Below, piece by piece: positions 26,330-33,918 of a stretch of 64,000 nt of DNA (positions within the stretch are counted from its first letter, which is position 1; each line of letters begins with the position of its first letter). The stretch is from contig JADKDK010000007.1 of assembly GCA_016718385.1 (NCBI GenBank), positions 310,001-374,000 of the forward strand, written 5' to 3'. This stretch comes from Gammaproteobacteria bacterium (GTDB lineage Bacteria; Pseudomonadota; Gammaproteobacteria; Pseudomonadales; UBA5518). The position numbers and the translations under genes were made by a program. Under the pieces are notes generated by a model. It saw only the letters and a list, made by a program, of their open reading frames with translations. It was not told where the DNA came from and searched no databases.

Positions 26330-26890
26330 TCAGAACGACGATCCGGGCTGCTGCAGGAACGCGAGCTCTTCGGCGCTCGATTCGCGGCCCAGGATCGCGT
26401 TGCGATGCGGATAGCGTCCGAAGCGCGCGATGATCGCGTGGTGGCGGCGCTCGAAATCGAGGTTGTTCTCCAGCCCCGGCTGGTCGAACAGCCGCAGGGC
26501 GTCCTGGTGGATCTTCCCCGACTCGCTGTGCATGTAGGGCATGTACAGAAAGGCCCGCTCGGCCGGCGCCAGCTGCGCGTCGAAGCCGCCGCGCACCGCT
26601 TCCTGCGCCAGCGCGAGCGCCATGCCGTCGGCGGCGAAACTCTCGGCGCGGTCGCGGAACACGTTGCGCGAGAACTGGTCGAGCACGATCACCTCGGCGA
26701 GCCGCCCGCCTGCCGAGTCGCGCCAGCCGGCGAGCTCCGCGGCCCTGGCCGCCGCGAGCGTGGCGCCGAAGCGCTGCGCGATCCCTGCGTCGAGCGCTTC
26801 GTCCTTACGCCACCACTGCGCGGGCGTGAGCTCCTCGAACCAGAAAGCCAGTACCTGCGAGGCGCTGGCGATGTCGGTGATGGTCTTCAT
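26330..26890 (-). CDS. DUF924 family protein
   Basis: The 186-residue protein has the DUF924 marks: VLAFWFEELTPAQWWRKD at the front, VIVLDQFSRNVFRDRAESFAAD in the middle, FLYMPYMHSES, and HHAIIARFGRYPHRNAILGR near the end. The start is the ATG complementary to 26888-26890. The family is helical and of uncertain biochemistry. It precedes the LLM oxidoreductase by one base. Confidence 0.9.
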   Translation of the reverse strand: MKTITDIASASQVLAFWFEELTPAQWWRKDEALDAGIAQRFGATLAAARAAELAGWRDSAGGRLAEVIVLDQFSRNVFRDRAESFAADGMALALAQEAVRGGFDAQLAPAERAFLYMPYMHSESGKIHQDALRLFDQPGLENNLDFERRHHAIIARFGRYPHRNAILGRESSAEELAFLQQPGSSF

Positions 26891-27054
26891 GCTCCGGTTC
26901 CTCGTCTGGCCTTCGAGCGCGACAAGGCTAACAGGGGGACGTGGGGGAGCGCATCCGTGCCGAAATGTTGATCTGCGCCGGTTGCGCATCGCGAAAGATC
27001 GGGAATAGTCTTTTCGCATGTTTCGCACAGCGCTGATCGACCGGAGGGTGAGTC

Positions 27055-27711
27055 ATGAAAGGCAAGAGGAAGACGCTGATCGACGTGGTTCGCGATGCGA
27101 TCGCCAGGGGCGCGAGCACCGTCGAGGAGGTGGTGAAGTCGGTCTCCGACATGCCGCTGAAGAAGCTCGGCAAGCTCGATCCGACGAGGCGGTTGCGCAA
27201 GGTGCAGAACAAATCGATCGGCACCGTCGGCGAGGCGATCCGCGACATCAACGAGCAGGTGCGCGCGTTCGCGGCGGACAAGCTGGCGCAGGCGCGCAAG
27301 GCCGGCCTGGTGCCCGAGGTGAAGACGGCGGGGAAGAAGCGCGCGCTCAAGGCGGCGCCCGGGAAGCGTGCCGCCAGGGCCGCGCCGAAAAAGCGCGCGG
27401 TGAAGGCTGCACCGGCAAAGGCCGCACCGGCAAAGGCTGCGCCGGCAAAGGCTGCGCCCGCGAAAAAGCGCCCTGCCGGGGCGGCGCCCGCGAAGCAGCG
27501 CGTCGCGAAGGCGTCCGTCACGGTGACCCCTCCGGCGAAGCGCAAGGCGGCAGTCGCCGCGCCCGCGGCGTCTGCCGTCGCGAAGCGTCCCGTGGCTGCA
27601 CGCAAGCGCGTCTCCGGGCCGATAACGAGCGTCGCCACGCCCATGCCGAGTGTCGCCACGCCGGAGGTTGATGTCGTTGCGCCGTCGCAGCCGGGCGAGC
27701 AGACGACGTAG
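27055..27711 (+). CDS. histone H1-like basic protein (first of a tandem pair)
   Basis: The 218-residue protein is built in two parts. Residues 1-85 form a helical domain (MKGKRKTLIDVVRDAIARGASTVEEV...SIGTVGEAIRDINEQVRAF). The remainder is a Lys/Ala/Pro-rich tail with tandem units such as KAAPAKAAPAK, like bacterial histone H1-like and AlgP-type tails. The tail would bind DNA or another polyanion without fixed structure. A Shine-Dalgarno-like CGGAGGG precedes the ATG. The N-terminal domain is repeated in the next gene, so this is a family and not a chance low-complexity frame. Confidence 0.72.
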   Translation: MKGKRKTLIDVVRDAIARGASTVEEVVKSVSDMPLKKLGKLDPTRRLRKVQNKSIGTVGEAIRDINEQVRAFAADKLAQARKAGLVPEVKTAGKKRALKAAPGKRAARAAPKKRAVKAAPAKAAPAKAAPAKAAPAKKRPAGAAPAKQRVAKASVTVTPPAKRKAAVAAPAASAVAKRPVAARKRVSGPITSVATPMPSVATPEVDVVAPSQPGEQTT

Positions 27712-27793
27712 TGGTGAATTATTGATCTGGCACGGTTGCGCGCCAGAGCATTGGCGGATTAGGGTGAAAGACCTTCAACGAGGAGACTGTGCC

Positions 27794-28321
27794 ATGGCCA
27801 AGAAGAAATCCCTGATCGACCTGATCCAGGAAGCGATCGACAAAGGAGCGAACTCCGCCGAAGAGATCCACCGGGCAATCGCCGACAAGCCGCTCAAGCT
27901 GCTGCTGAAGATCGACGTGCTGAGCGGGCCGGCGAAAAAGATCAAGCGGATCCAGGACGAGTCGATAGGCGCCATTTACGACCTCATCCGCGAGATCAAC
28001 GAGCAGGTCGCCAAGTACGCCACCGAGATGCTTGCGCAAGCCCGCGAGGCGAGCAAGGGCAAGACCGTTACCTCGGTCAGGAAGAGTGTGGCGGCCGCGG
28101 TCAAGCGTGTCGAGAAGGCCGGCGCCAGCGCGAAGCGACAGGCAAAGGCTGCAGCCAAGCGCGCCCCGAAGGCAGCGGCGAAGAAGCGGGCGGCAGCGGT
28201 TGGCGCCGTCAAGCGAACGGTGAAGGCGGCTACGGCGAAACAGGGTCCCGCGAAGAAGGCCCCGGCCAGGCGTGGCCCGAAGCCCGGAGCCCGCGCCAAG
28301 GCGGCCCCGACGGCATCATAA
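27794..28321 (+). CDS. histone H1-like basic protein (second of a tandem pair)
   Basis: The 175-residue paralogue of the preceding gene starts at 27794 after GAGGAG. The N-terminal part (KKSLIDLIQEAIDKGANSAEEIHRAIADKPLKLL...SIGAIYDLIREINEQVAKYATEML) matches it closely. The tail is Lys/Ala/Arg-rich (KRAPKAAAKKRAAAVGAV, KKAPARRGPKPG). The separate ribosome-binding site and 82-base gap suggest the two may be expressed independently. The tails differ far more than the heads, as expected for slippage-prone low-complexity DNA. Confidence 0.75.
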   Translation: MAKKKSLIDLIQEAIDKGANSAEEIHRAIADKPLKLLLKIDVLSGPAKKIKRIQDESIGAIYDLIREINEQVAKYATEMLAQAREASKGKTVTSVRKSVAAAVKRVEKAGASAKRQAKAAAKRAPKAAAKKRAAAVGAVKRTVKAATAKQGPAKKAPARRGPKPGARAKAAPTAS

Positions 28322-28341
28322 GCCGGGTAGCGCGTGACATT

Positions 28342-28363
28342 CCGCAGCCCCTCCGGGCTGCGG
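28342..28363 (+). terminator. strong hairpin after the H1-like genes
   Basis: CCGCAGCCC and GGGCTGCGG pair perfectly over a four-base loop (CTCC), 20 bases past the stop. There is only a weak T-run further on (CCCGTTTC), so this may be a terminator or just an RNA 3' end. Confidence 0.45.
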
Positions 28364-28415
28364 GAAGCTCCCGTTTCGCCGCTGCGATGACGCCCTCGGA
28401 TCCACGGGCGGTAAC

Positions 28416-29378
28416 GTGACGAAGCGACCTGTGGCCGTGGTGCTCGGCATCACGGCCGACATGGCGTTTGCGGCGGCGAACGTGCTGCTGGGCCTCGGGC
28501 GCTTCCCGCCGGCCGATGGCTACGACGTCGTCATTTTCCACAATGGAGTTCCCGCGGGGGATCTTGCGCTGCTGGGAAGGCTGCGCGACTGTCATTTCGT
28601 CCCGTACCGCTGCGCGCAGAGCATTCGCAGGAACATTCCCGCCCATGCGCTGCGGGCGTTCTCCGAGATGGTCTATGCCAAGTACGAGTGCTTCGAACTC
28701 CTGAACCGCTATTCGCGCGTGATCTGGCTCGACACCGACATCCTGGTCCGCGGCGATACCGCGGCGCTGCTCGAGCGCAGCGCCATCGGCGCGGCCTTTG
28801 CGCGAGAGGACAAGCCACTGCGCTTCAACTTCAGTCGGGACATCGAGGGCTTCGACATGGACCGCCCGTTCTTCAACGCGGGTGTGTTCGCGCTGTCCGA
28901 CGCGTTGCCGGGCCGGGAAAGCGCCAGGGAGTGGCTGCTCGATGCCACCGTGCGCCATGCGGATCGGGTGATCATGGGCGAGCAGGGCATCCTGAACCTG
29001 TGGCTGCAGCACCAGGGCGTGGAGCCGGCGGAACTGCAGCCCGAATACAACGTGTTCCGGCACCGTCCCGGCGCAGCGCAGGCGCGCATCGTGCACGCGG
29101 TCGGTCATCACAAGCCGTGGATGGATTTTGCCGATCCGGCATGGAACGAAGACTACGTGCGTTGGCTGGCGCTGGGCGGCTCGCCGTGCCCGGTATGGAA
29201 GACCGTGCGGTTCATGGCGGCTCGCCATCCGCACCCGCTGCGACACCCCCGCGCGATCCGTTCGCGTGCGGGGCAGATCCTGCGTTTCCTGCTGCGGCGC
29301 CATCGCCAGGCGCGCATGGCCCGGGTTGCCTCGCGCAAGGCCTCAGCCGGGGGCGTCCTCGACGCTGCGTCCCACTAG
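28416..29378 (+). CDS. GT8-like glycosyltransferase
   Basis: The 320-residue protein starts at a GTG. RVIWLDTDILVRGD near residue 107 holds the DxD motif that binds the divalent metal and nucleotide sugar. FFNAGVFALSD and the late HAVGHHKPWMDF (the HxxGxxKPW box of GT8 enzymes) complete the signature. It likely adds a sugar to a lipopolysaccharide or capsule precursor at the inner face of the membrane. The C-terminal 60 residues are Arg-rich and probably peripheral to the membrane. It is convergent with the LicA-like kinase and overlaps its end by 36 bases. Confidence 0.78.
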   Translation: MTKRPVAVVLGITADMAFAAANVLLGLGRFPPADGYDVVIFHNGVPAGDLALLGRLRDCHFVPYRCAQSIRRNIPAHALRAFSEMVYAKYECFELLNRYSRVIWLDTDILVRGDTAALLERSAIGAAFAREDKPLRFNFSRDIEGFDMDRPFFNAGVFALSDALPGRESAREWLLDATVRHADRVIMGEQGILNLWLQHQGVEPAELQPEYNVFRHRPGAAQARIVHAVGHHKPWMDFADPAWNEDYVRWLALGGSPCPVWKTVRFMAARHPHPLRHPRAIRSRAGQILRFLLRRHRQARMARVASRKASAGGVLDAASH

Positions 29379-30479
29379 CTCGAGCACCCTGGCGATCGCC
29401 CGGCAGTACGCCTCGGGAAGCGTTGCGGCCCGCGCCCGGGCGGCCCCGATCCCGGCCTGAATGATTGCGCGCAACCGGGCAGCTTCGACAGCATGCCGCT
29501 CGAAGACCGCGCAACGGTATGCCATCAGTTGCCGCTCCACCCGCGACACGGCCACGCCGGGTTGCGCCAACAGGTTCGCCAGCAGTGCCTCGAATTCCGC
29601 AGCCGCGCCCAGTCGTGCGCGAGCCTCTGCGGCCGGGATGCCGCTGGTGATCGCCATGAGTTCGGCGGACGTGTCCCGCAACCGTGCCAGGAATGCCGCC
29701 ATCTGCCGGTGATACCCCGACTTGCCGCGCAACCAGTCGTTGAGCAGGGCGTCGGCCGTCGCGGGTTCCGCGGCGGCATCGCGCAGGTAGCGATCGAGCG
29801 CGCGGAACTCGAAATTCGCGACGTTCGAGTGCGCGGGGAAGAAGGGATTGATCGACACGTTGAAGTCCGCGCAGAAGGCGTCGCTGTCCGGCGCGTAGGC
29901 GTTGAGGTGGCTGCGAAAGCGCGCGAACTCGTAGTCGATGAAGCCTGCCTGCGCGCCATCGATCAGGATGTTGGCGGACTTCAGGTCGTAGTGCATCAGG
30001 CCGCGGATATCCATCGCGTGGAAGTGCTCCAGCAGCGCGCGCAGATGGCGGGCGTCCAGCGGATGGACGCGGGGATCCGGATGGTTGCCCGGAACGTCTT
30101 CCAGGAACAGGAAGTGCGTGTCGCCATGGGCCACGCGGCCCAGCAGCGCGGGCGCCCCGGGAATGCCGGCGGCGGGCAGCGATGCAAGGATCCGGGCTTC
30201 CCAGGCGAACGTGGTTTCCGGATTGGTGCGCTGCGGCCCGGGGCGGGGAATCTTCAGGATCGCCGAGCGCGAGCTGCCATCGCCCCGCGCGAGATCGACC
30301 CGGTAGCAGATGCCGTTGCGGTCGCGCGCCAGTTCGCCCGACTGTCCTGCCAGCACCAGCCGGATCGCGGCTGCGAATACGCGCGGATCGACAGGCGGCG
30401 CTCCGGCGTCGAGCACCACGCAGTCCGTGCTGCCGGCGCGCGGGCCGAGCGTGCTGTCCGCGAACCGGCCGTCAGGCAT
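29343..30479 (-). CDS. LicA/aminoglycoside-phosphotransferase-like kinase
   Basis: The 378-residue protein was started at 30479 (MPDGRFADSTLG) because that ATG overlaps the stop of the preceding gene. The catalytic loop MHYDLKSANILID (about residue 177) and the metal-binding FIDYEFARF are those of the protein-kinase-like/choline-kinase fold. An upstream Lys in SAILKIPRPG would bind ATP. With the adjacent nucleotidyltransferase it forms a pair like LicA-LicC, which phosphorylate and activate choline or a similar alcohol for surface decoration. The substrate is not visible. Confidence 0.65.
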   Translation of the reverse strand: MPDGRFADSTLGPRAGSTDCVVLDAGAPPVDPRVFAAAIRLVLAGQSGELARDRNGICYRVDLARGDGSSRSAILKIPRPGPQRTNPETTFAWEARILASLPAAGIPGAPALLGRVAHGDTHFLFLEDVPGNHPDPRVHPLDARHLRALLEHFHAMDIRGLMHYDLKSANILIDGAQAGFIDYEFARFRSHLNAYAPDSDAFCADFNVSINPFFPAHSNVANFEFRALDRYLRDAAAEPATADALLNDWLRGKSGYHRQMAAFLARLRDTSAELMAITSGIPAAEARARLGAAAEFEALLANLLAQPGVAVSRVERQLMAYRCAVFERHAVEAARLRAIIQAGIGAARARAATLPEAYCRAIARVLELVGRSVEDAPG

Positions 30480-31191
30480 CGCGGGAGCCCTCGGCGCCAA
30501 CGCACAGCCTGGCGGCGGCGATGTCCCCGGCGTAATCGATTTCCTGCCAGCGGTACGGGGCGAAATCGAACGGCGCGAGCATCACGTCGGGATGCGCGAT
30601 CAACCGTCGCATGACGAAGAAATAGTAGGTGCGCGGCTCGTTGAAGCCGCGCCGGATCCGCTGCTCCAGGGTGTCGGCGAACAGCCGGGCCGCGTGCGCC
30701 GAGAGCTTGATGGCTCCCGCGTAGGCGCCGCTGTAGCCGGTGAAATTCACACCAAAACGCGTCACCCGGCCGCCTTCGGCCCTGATGTTGATCTCACGCG
30801 GGTCCATGACGTTGCTGTCGTAGGTGACCAGCGAGGCTTCGGGCGCGGTGAAGAGCGCTTGCGCCAGCTCGTCGGACAGCACGAGGTCGCCGTGCATGAC
30901 CAGCAGCGCCCGGTCGAAGGACTCGCGCGCGAACCACAGCGAGGCGTTGATCCCGGTGATGTCGAAAAACGGGTTGAGGATGATCCGGCAGCCCTCGAGC
31001 AGCGGCGCGATGGTCTCGCTGCGATAGCCCAGCAGCACGTGGATCTCGGGCGCGGCATCGAACTGCCGGATCTGGCGAAGCAGCCGCGCGATCAACGGCT
31101 CGCCGTCGATGTCGATCATGCATTTGGGCAGGCCCGCCAGTGCGCTGCCCATGCGCTTGCCCACGCCGGCCGCGAGGATCAGGTAACGCAT
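30472..31191 (-). CDS. LicC-like nucleotidyltransferase
   Basis: The 239-residue protein opens MRYLILAAGVGKRMGSALAGLPKCMIDI, the nucleotidyltransferase P-loop (LILAAGxGxRM...PK). It also has a metal-site Asp in MHGDLVLSD and a late WQEIDYAGDIAAA typical of sugar- or choline-phosphate nucleotidylyltransferases. The order nucleotidyltransferase then kinase, overlapping by eight bases, suggests sequential use of one small alcohol or sugar. It is placed between the sulfatase and kinase genes in a leftward operon. Confidence 0.75.
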   Translation of the reverse strand: MRYLILAAGVGKRMGSALAGLPKCMIDIDGEPLIARLLRQIRQFDAAPEIHVLLGYRSETIAPLLEGCRIILNPFFDITGINASLWFARESFDRALLVMHGDLVLSDELAQALFTAPEASLVTYDSNVMDPREINIRAEGGRVTRFGVNFTGYSGAYAGAIKLSAHAARLFADTLEQRIRRGFNEPRTYYFFVMRRLIAHPDVMLAPFDFAPYRWQEIDYAGDIAAARLCVGAEGSRDA

Positions 31192-31224
31192 GCGCGAATC
31201 GCGGCGGTCGTGGAGCGGGTCATG

Positions 31225-32553
31225 TCAGGGCAACTGGATCGAGTAGCTGAACGTGGTCTGCGGCGTAGCCGTTACGGCGGGCCGGATCGGTGCCGCGGCG
31301 TCGGCTTCGCCGGCGACGATTCCAAGGCATTGCGGGTCGAGCGCGAATTGCGGTTCGACGCCGCTCGCCTCGATATGGGCGCGCTTGGCCGCGATGCGGG
31401 CGGACAGGGCTCCGCGCAGCGCGCGAAAGCGCTCCGCGATGCTGGCAATGGCGCGCGGATTGTTCGTCATCGCCGCCTTGAAATGCGAGGCGGCGTCGGG
31501 CCGTTCGCGCAGGGTGAGCTGCCCGTCGTGGCCGAGATCGAAGAACTGCAGCAGGTTGCAATGGTTCCCCGGATCCAGGCGCCAGGCGTACATCTCCAGG
31601 CCGCGCGAGCTTGCGAGCAGCACATAGGTGTCGTCCGTGGCCGCAAACGTCTTGGTCACGCCGGTCTTCTGGTTGTCGGGCTGATTGGCGGTGAAATTCT
31701 GCGAGAACACGATTTGCTGCTGTTGCGTCAGCAGGTTCAGCCCGCCGTGGCCGAATCCGCCAGGCTCCCCGATGCCCAGCAGCGCGAGACAGGTCGGTGC
31801 GATGTCGATGGTGCTGGCGAGGTTCGCGCTGTTCGACGGCGTGAGCGACGGGTCGCGGATTGCGCACGGCGTCCACGTGATCTGGGTATACGGTTCGGTC
31901 CCGTGCACCATGCCGCCCTTGAAGCCGTGGGTCCAGAAGTCGTCGCCGTGGTCGCCGAACATGACGACCGTGGTGTTGTCGAGAAGCCCCTTGCGCCCGA
32001 GTATTCCCAGCATCTCGCCCACGGCATGGTCGGCCACGCCGCAGGCCCGGCGGACCTGGTCCGTGAGGCTGCCGGCAAACGGTGCCAGCGCCAGGCTGTG
32101 CTCGATATGCGAGACCAGGTCCCAGGCGTAGATCGCGAATGGCGCCGCGTCGGTCAGTTCGTCGAAACGCCGGAACAGGGTCGGAAAGTCGTTAGTGGCC
32201 CACACCGGCGGCAGATCGTCGGGCCACGAAGCGAAGCGCGTCTCGCCGCTGGCGTGGAAGCCGTTGAGGCAGATGAAGCGCGTGTCGTAGCCGCGCTCCT
32301 TCAGGATGGAGAAAAGATTGCGGGTATTCTGCGCCGGTTTGATGTCCTCGAATCTGGAACTGGTGTCGAACTCGAGATCGTTGCCATGGAAGAGATACGT
32401 GATGGCCATCAGCGTCGATGTCGCGGAGGAAAAGAAATTCTCGAACACCACGGCGTCCTGCATCAGCCGCCGGATGTTCGGAAACGCGGAGCCGAAAATC
32501 GCCAGGCTTTGCCGCGTGATGCTTTCCAGGTGCAGTATCAGCAGGTTCTTCAT
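31225..32553 (-). CDS. sulfatase-fold enzyme (phosphoglycerol/phosphoethanolamine transferase-like)
   Basis: The 442-residue protein opens directly with the first metal-binding strand MKNLLILHLESITRQSL. FSSATSTLMAITYL supplies the candidate nucleophile Ser/Thr, and VVMFGDHGDDFWTHG the second metal cluster. This is the alkaline-phosphatase/sulfatase fold. No N-terminal membrane helices are present, unlike lipoteichoic-acid or Eta-type synthases, so it is probably cytoplasmic or needs partners. Its neighbours point to transfer of an alcohol-phosphate onto a surface polymer. It starts the leftward operon with the LicC- and LicA-like genes. Confidence 0.75.
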   Translation of the reverse strand: MKNLLILHLESITRQSLAIFGSAFPNIRRLMQDAVVFENFFSSATSTLMAITYLFHGNDLEFDTSSRFEDIKPAQNTRNLFSILKERGYDTRFICLNGFHASGETRFASWPDDLPPVWATNDFPTLFRRFDELTDAAPFAIYAWDLVSHIEHSLALAPFAGSLTDQVRRACGVADHAVGEMLGILGRKGLLDNTTVVMFGDHGDDFWTHGFKGGMVHGTEPYTQITWTPCAIRDPSLTPSNSANLASTIDIAPTCLALLGIGEPGGFGHGGLNLLTQQQQIVFSQNFTANQPDNQKTGVTKTFAATDDTYVLLASSRGLEMYAWRLDPGNHCNLLQFFDLGHDGQLTLRERPDAASHFKAAMTNNPRAIASIAERFRALRGALSARIAAKRAHIEASGVEPQFALDPQCLGIVAGEADAAAPIRPAVTATPQTTFSYSIQLP

Positions 32554-32774
32554 GCTGATCAGTGTGCCAGCGCACCGGCTCCCGGGCTAGTGCCCCGGAG
32601 CGTGCGCGAATGATCGCGGGCATGGCCCCGTCATGCTGTGCGGGACGCCTCGTTCAGTTCGGCGCGCGCAGGATTCGCGGGCCGACGCACGGGTTGGATC
32701 TGTGTCGAGCGGATGGCCGCAGTCGCATGGCCGCCGCCCCGGGCGGGGCGACGGCCGGTTAGCGCGAGGGTCGA

Positions 32775-32935
32775 TCAGTCGTCGTCCGAGTCGTCGTCCG
32801 AGTCGTCGTCCGAGTCGTCGTCCGAGTCGTCGTCCGAGTCATCGTCCGAGTCATCATCGGAGTCGTCGTCGGAGTCATCGCCGGAGTCGTCACCCGAATC
32901 GTCGTCTGAATCGTCGTTGGAGTCGTCGCACAGGG
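32775..32935. repeat. 12-bp tandem repeat coding SDDD units
   Basis: The unit on the coding strand is GACGACGACTCG (Asp-Asp-Asp-Ser), repeated about twelve times with a few GGC or AAC variants toward the upstream end. It encodes the C-terminal tail of the Asp-rich protein and keeps the frame with any number of units. Confidence 0.9.
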
Positions 32936-33668
32936 GATCCACGTCGTCGTCGCAGTCGTCCACGGAGTCGTCATCGTCCAGGTCGTCGTCGAGGCCGTCC
33001 TGGTCGTCGTCGTCGTCGCTGAAGCCGTCCTGGTCCAGGTCATCGTCGTCGAAGCCGTCCTGGTCGAGGTCGTCGTCGGAGAAGCCGTCGCCATCGAGGT
33101 CGTCGTTGAAGCCGATGATGCGGAAGCCGTTGATCACGTCATCGAAGCGCAGCTCGAAGTTGTTGTAGGTCGTGCCGTTGACCACCACGCCGTCGAGGAA
33201 GATGTGGTTGCCGGAAATGCGCGCGGTGGCGCCGGACAGGTCGATGGTGTCGGTCAGCACCGTCGCATCGGGCGTGTTGGAGACGATGATCGTGCTCGTC
33301 ACCTTCGTTTCTTCACCGCTCTGGTTCTTGGCCTCGATGGTGATGGTGTGCGGGCCGTTGCTGAGCAGCTTGGTGTGGAAGGCGGTCGCGAAGCCCGAGT
33401 GCAGCGGGTCGTAGTCGTTGGGGTATGCAGTCGCGACGTCGGCGCGCTCGCCGCCCGAGCCCAGGACCATGGTCTGGGCCTCGTTGCCGTCGATGTAGAG
33501 CTCGACTTTCACGACCGGCTCGACGTCCGAGGCCCAGCCGTAGATCTGGGTAATCCCGCTCTGGATGGAATTCGCCTCCGGTGCCTCGAGGGCTACCTTG
33601 GGCGCGGCATGGACGGCAGCCGAGGCGGCGATGGCGGCGGCGAGAAGCGCGTGCCTGAAATGCTTCAT
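32775..33668 (-). CDS. secreted Asp-rich protein with Ca-binding-type loops and SDDD tail
   Basis: The 297-residue protein has a signal peptide (MKHFRHALLAAAIAASAAVHA). An Ig-like beta region (IYGWASDVEPVVKVELYIDGN) is followed by a second beta domain (ISGNHIFLDGVVVNGTTYNNF). From about residue 190 come DLDGDGFSDDD-type loops, as in thrombospondin type 3 or EF-hand calcium sites. The protein ends in roughly a dozen SDDD/SGDD units. It should be an extremely acidic calcium-binding exported protein. The repeat stretch in the DNA is likely to vary in copy number between strains. Confidence 0.7.
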   Translation of the reverse strand: MKHFRHALLAAAIAASAAVHAAPKVALEAPEANSIQSGITQIYGWASDVEPVVKVELYIDGNEAQTMVLGSGGERADVATAYPNDYDPLHSGFATAFHTKLLSNGPHTITIEAKNQSGEETKVTSTIIVSNTPDATVLTDTIDLSGATARISGNHIFLDGVVVNGTTYNNFELRFDDVINGFRIIGFNDDLDGDGFSDDDLDQDGFDDDDLDQDGFSDDDDDQDGLDDDLDDDDSVDDCDDDVDPLCDDSNDDSDDDSGDDSGDDSDDDSDDDSDDDSDDDSDDDSDDDSDDDSDDD

Positions 33669-33918
33669 GTTCAGTTTCCTCTTCTTGTCGGATGAATCCG
33701 GGTGGTGACTGCAGTGCCAGCGCTGCAGAACCGGCCCGATCCGGCCTGCTCCGCAACAGCTTTCATGGACATGACGGCCATGGCGCGTGGTTTATTCCGA
33801 GAGTAGGGACATGATTGCGTGCCATCCGTGAAATCGATCACACGTCGACGCCTGGCGGTGGCTTGCCTGAAAGGCCCCGCGCGCCCGGCATGCTGCGCCG
33901 GGTGCGCGGGGAGGTGGG

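Noticed and set aside
32775..32935. CRISPR-like regular repeats
   Set aside because: The 12-bp units are contiguous without spacers and code SDDD in frame.
32638..33168. Long open frame opposite the Asp-rich gene, Ser/Glu repeats
   Set aside because: It is only the complement of the SDDD tandem repeat; it has no ribosome-binding site and no signal peptide.
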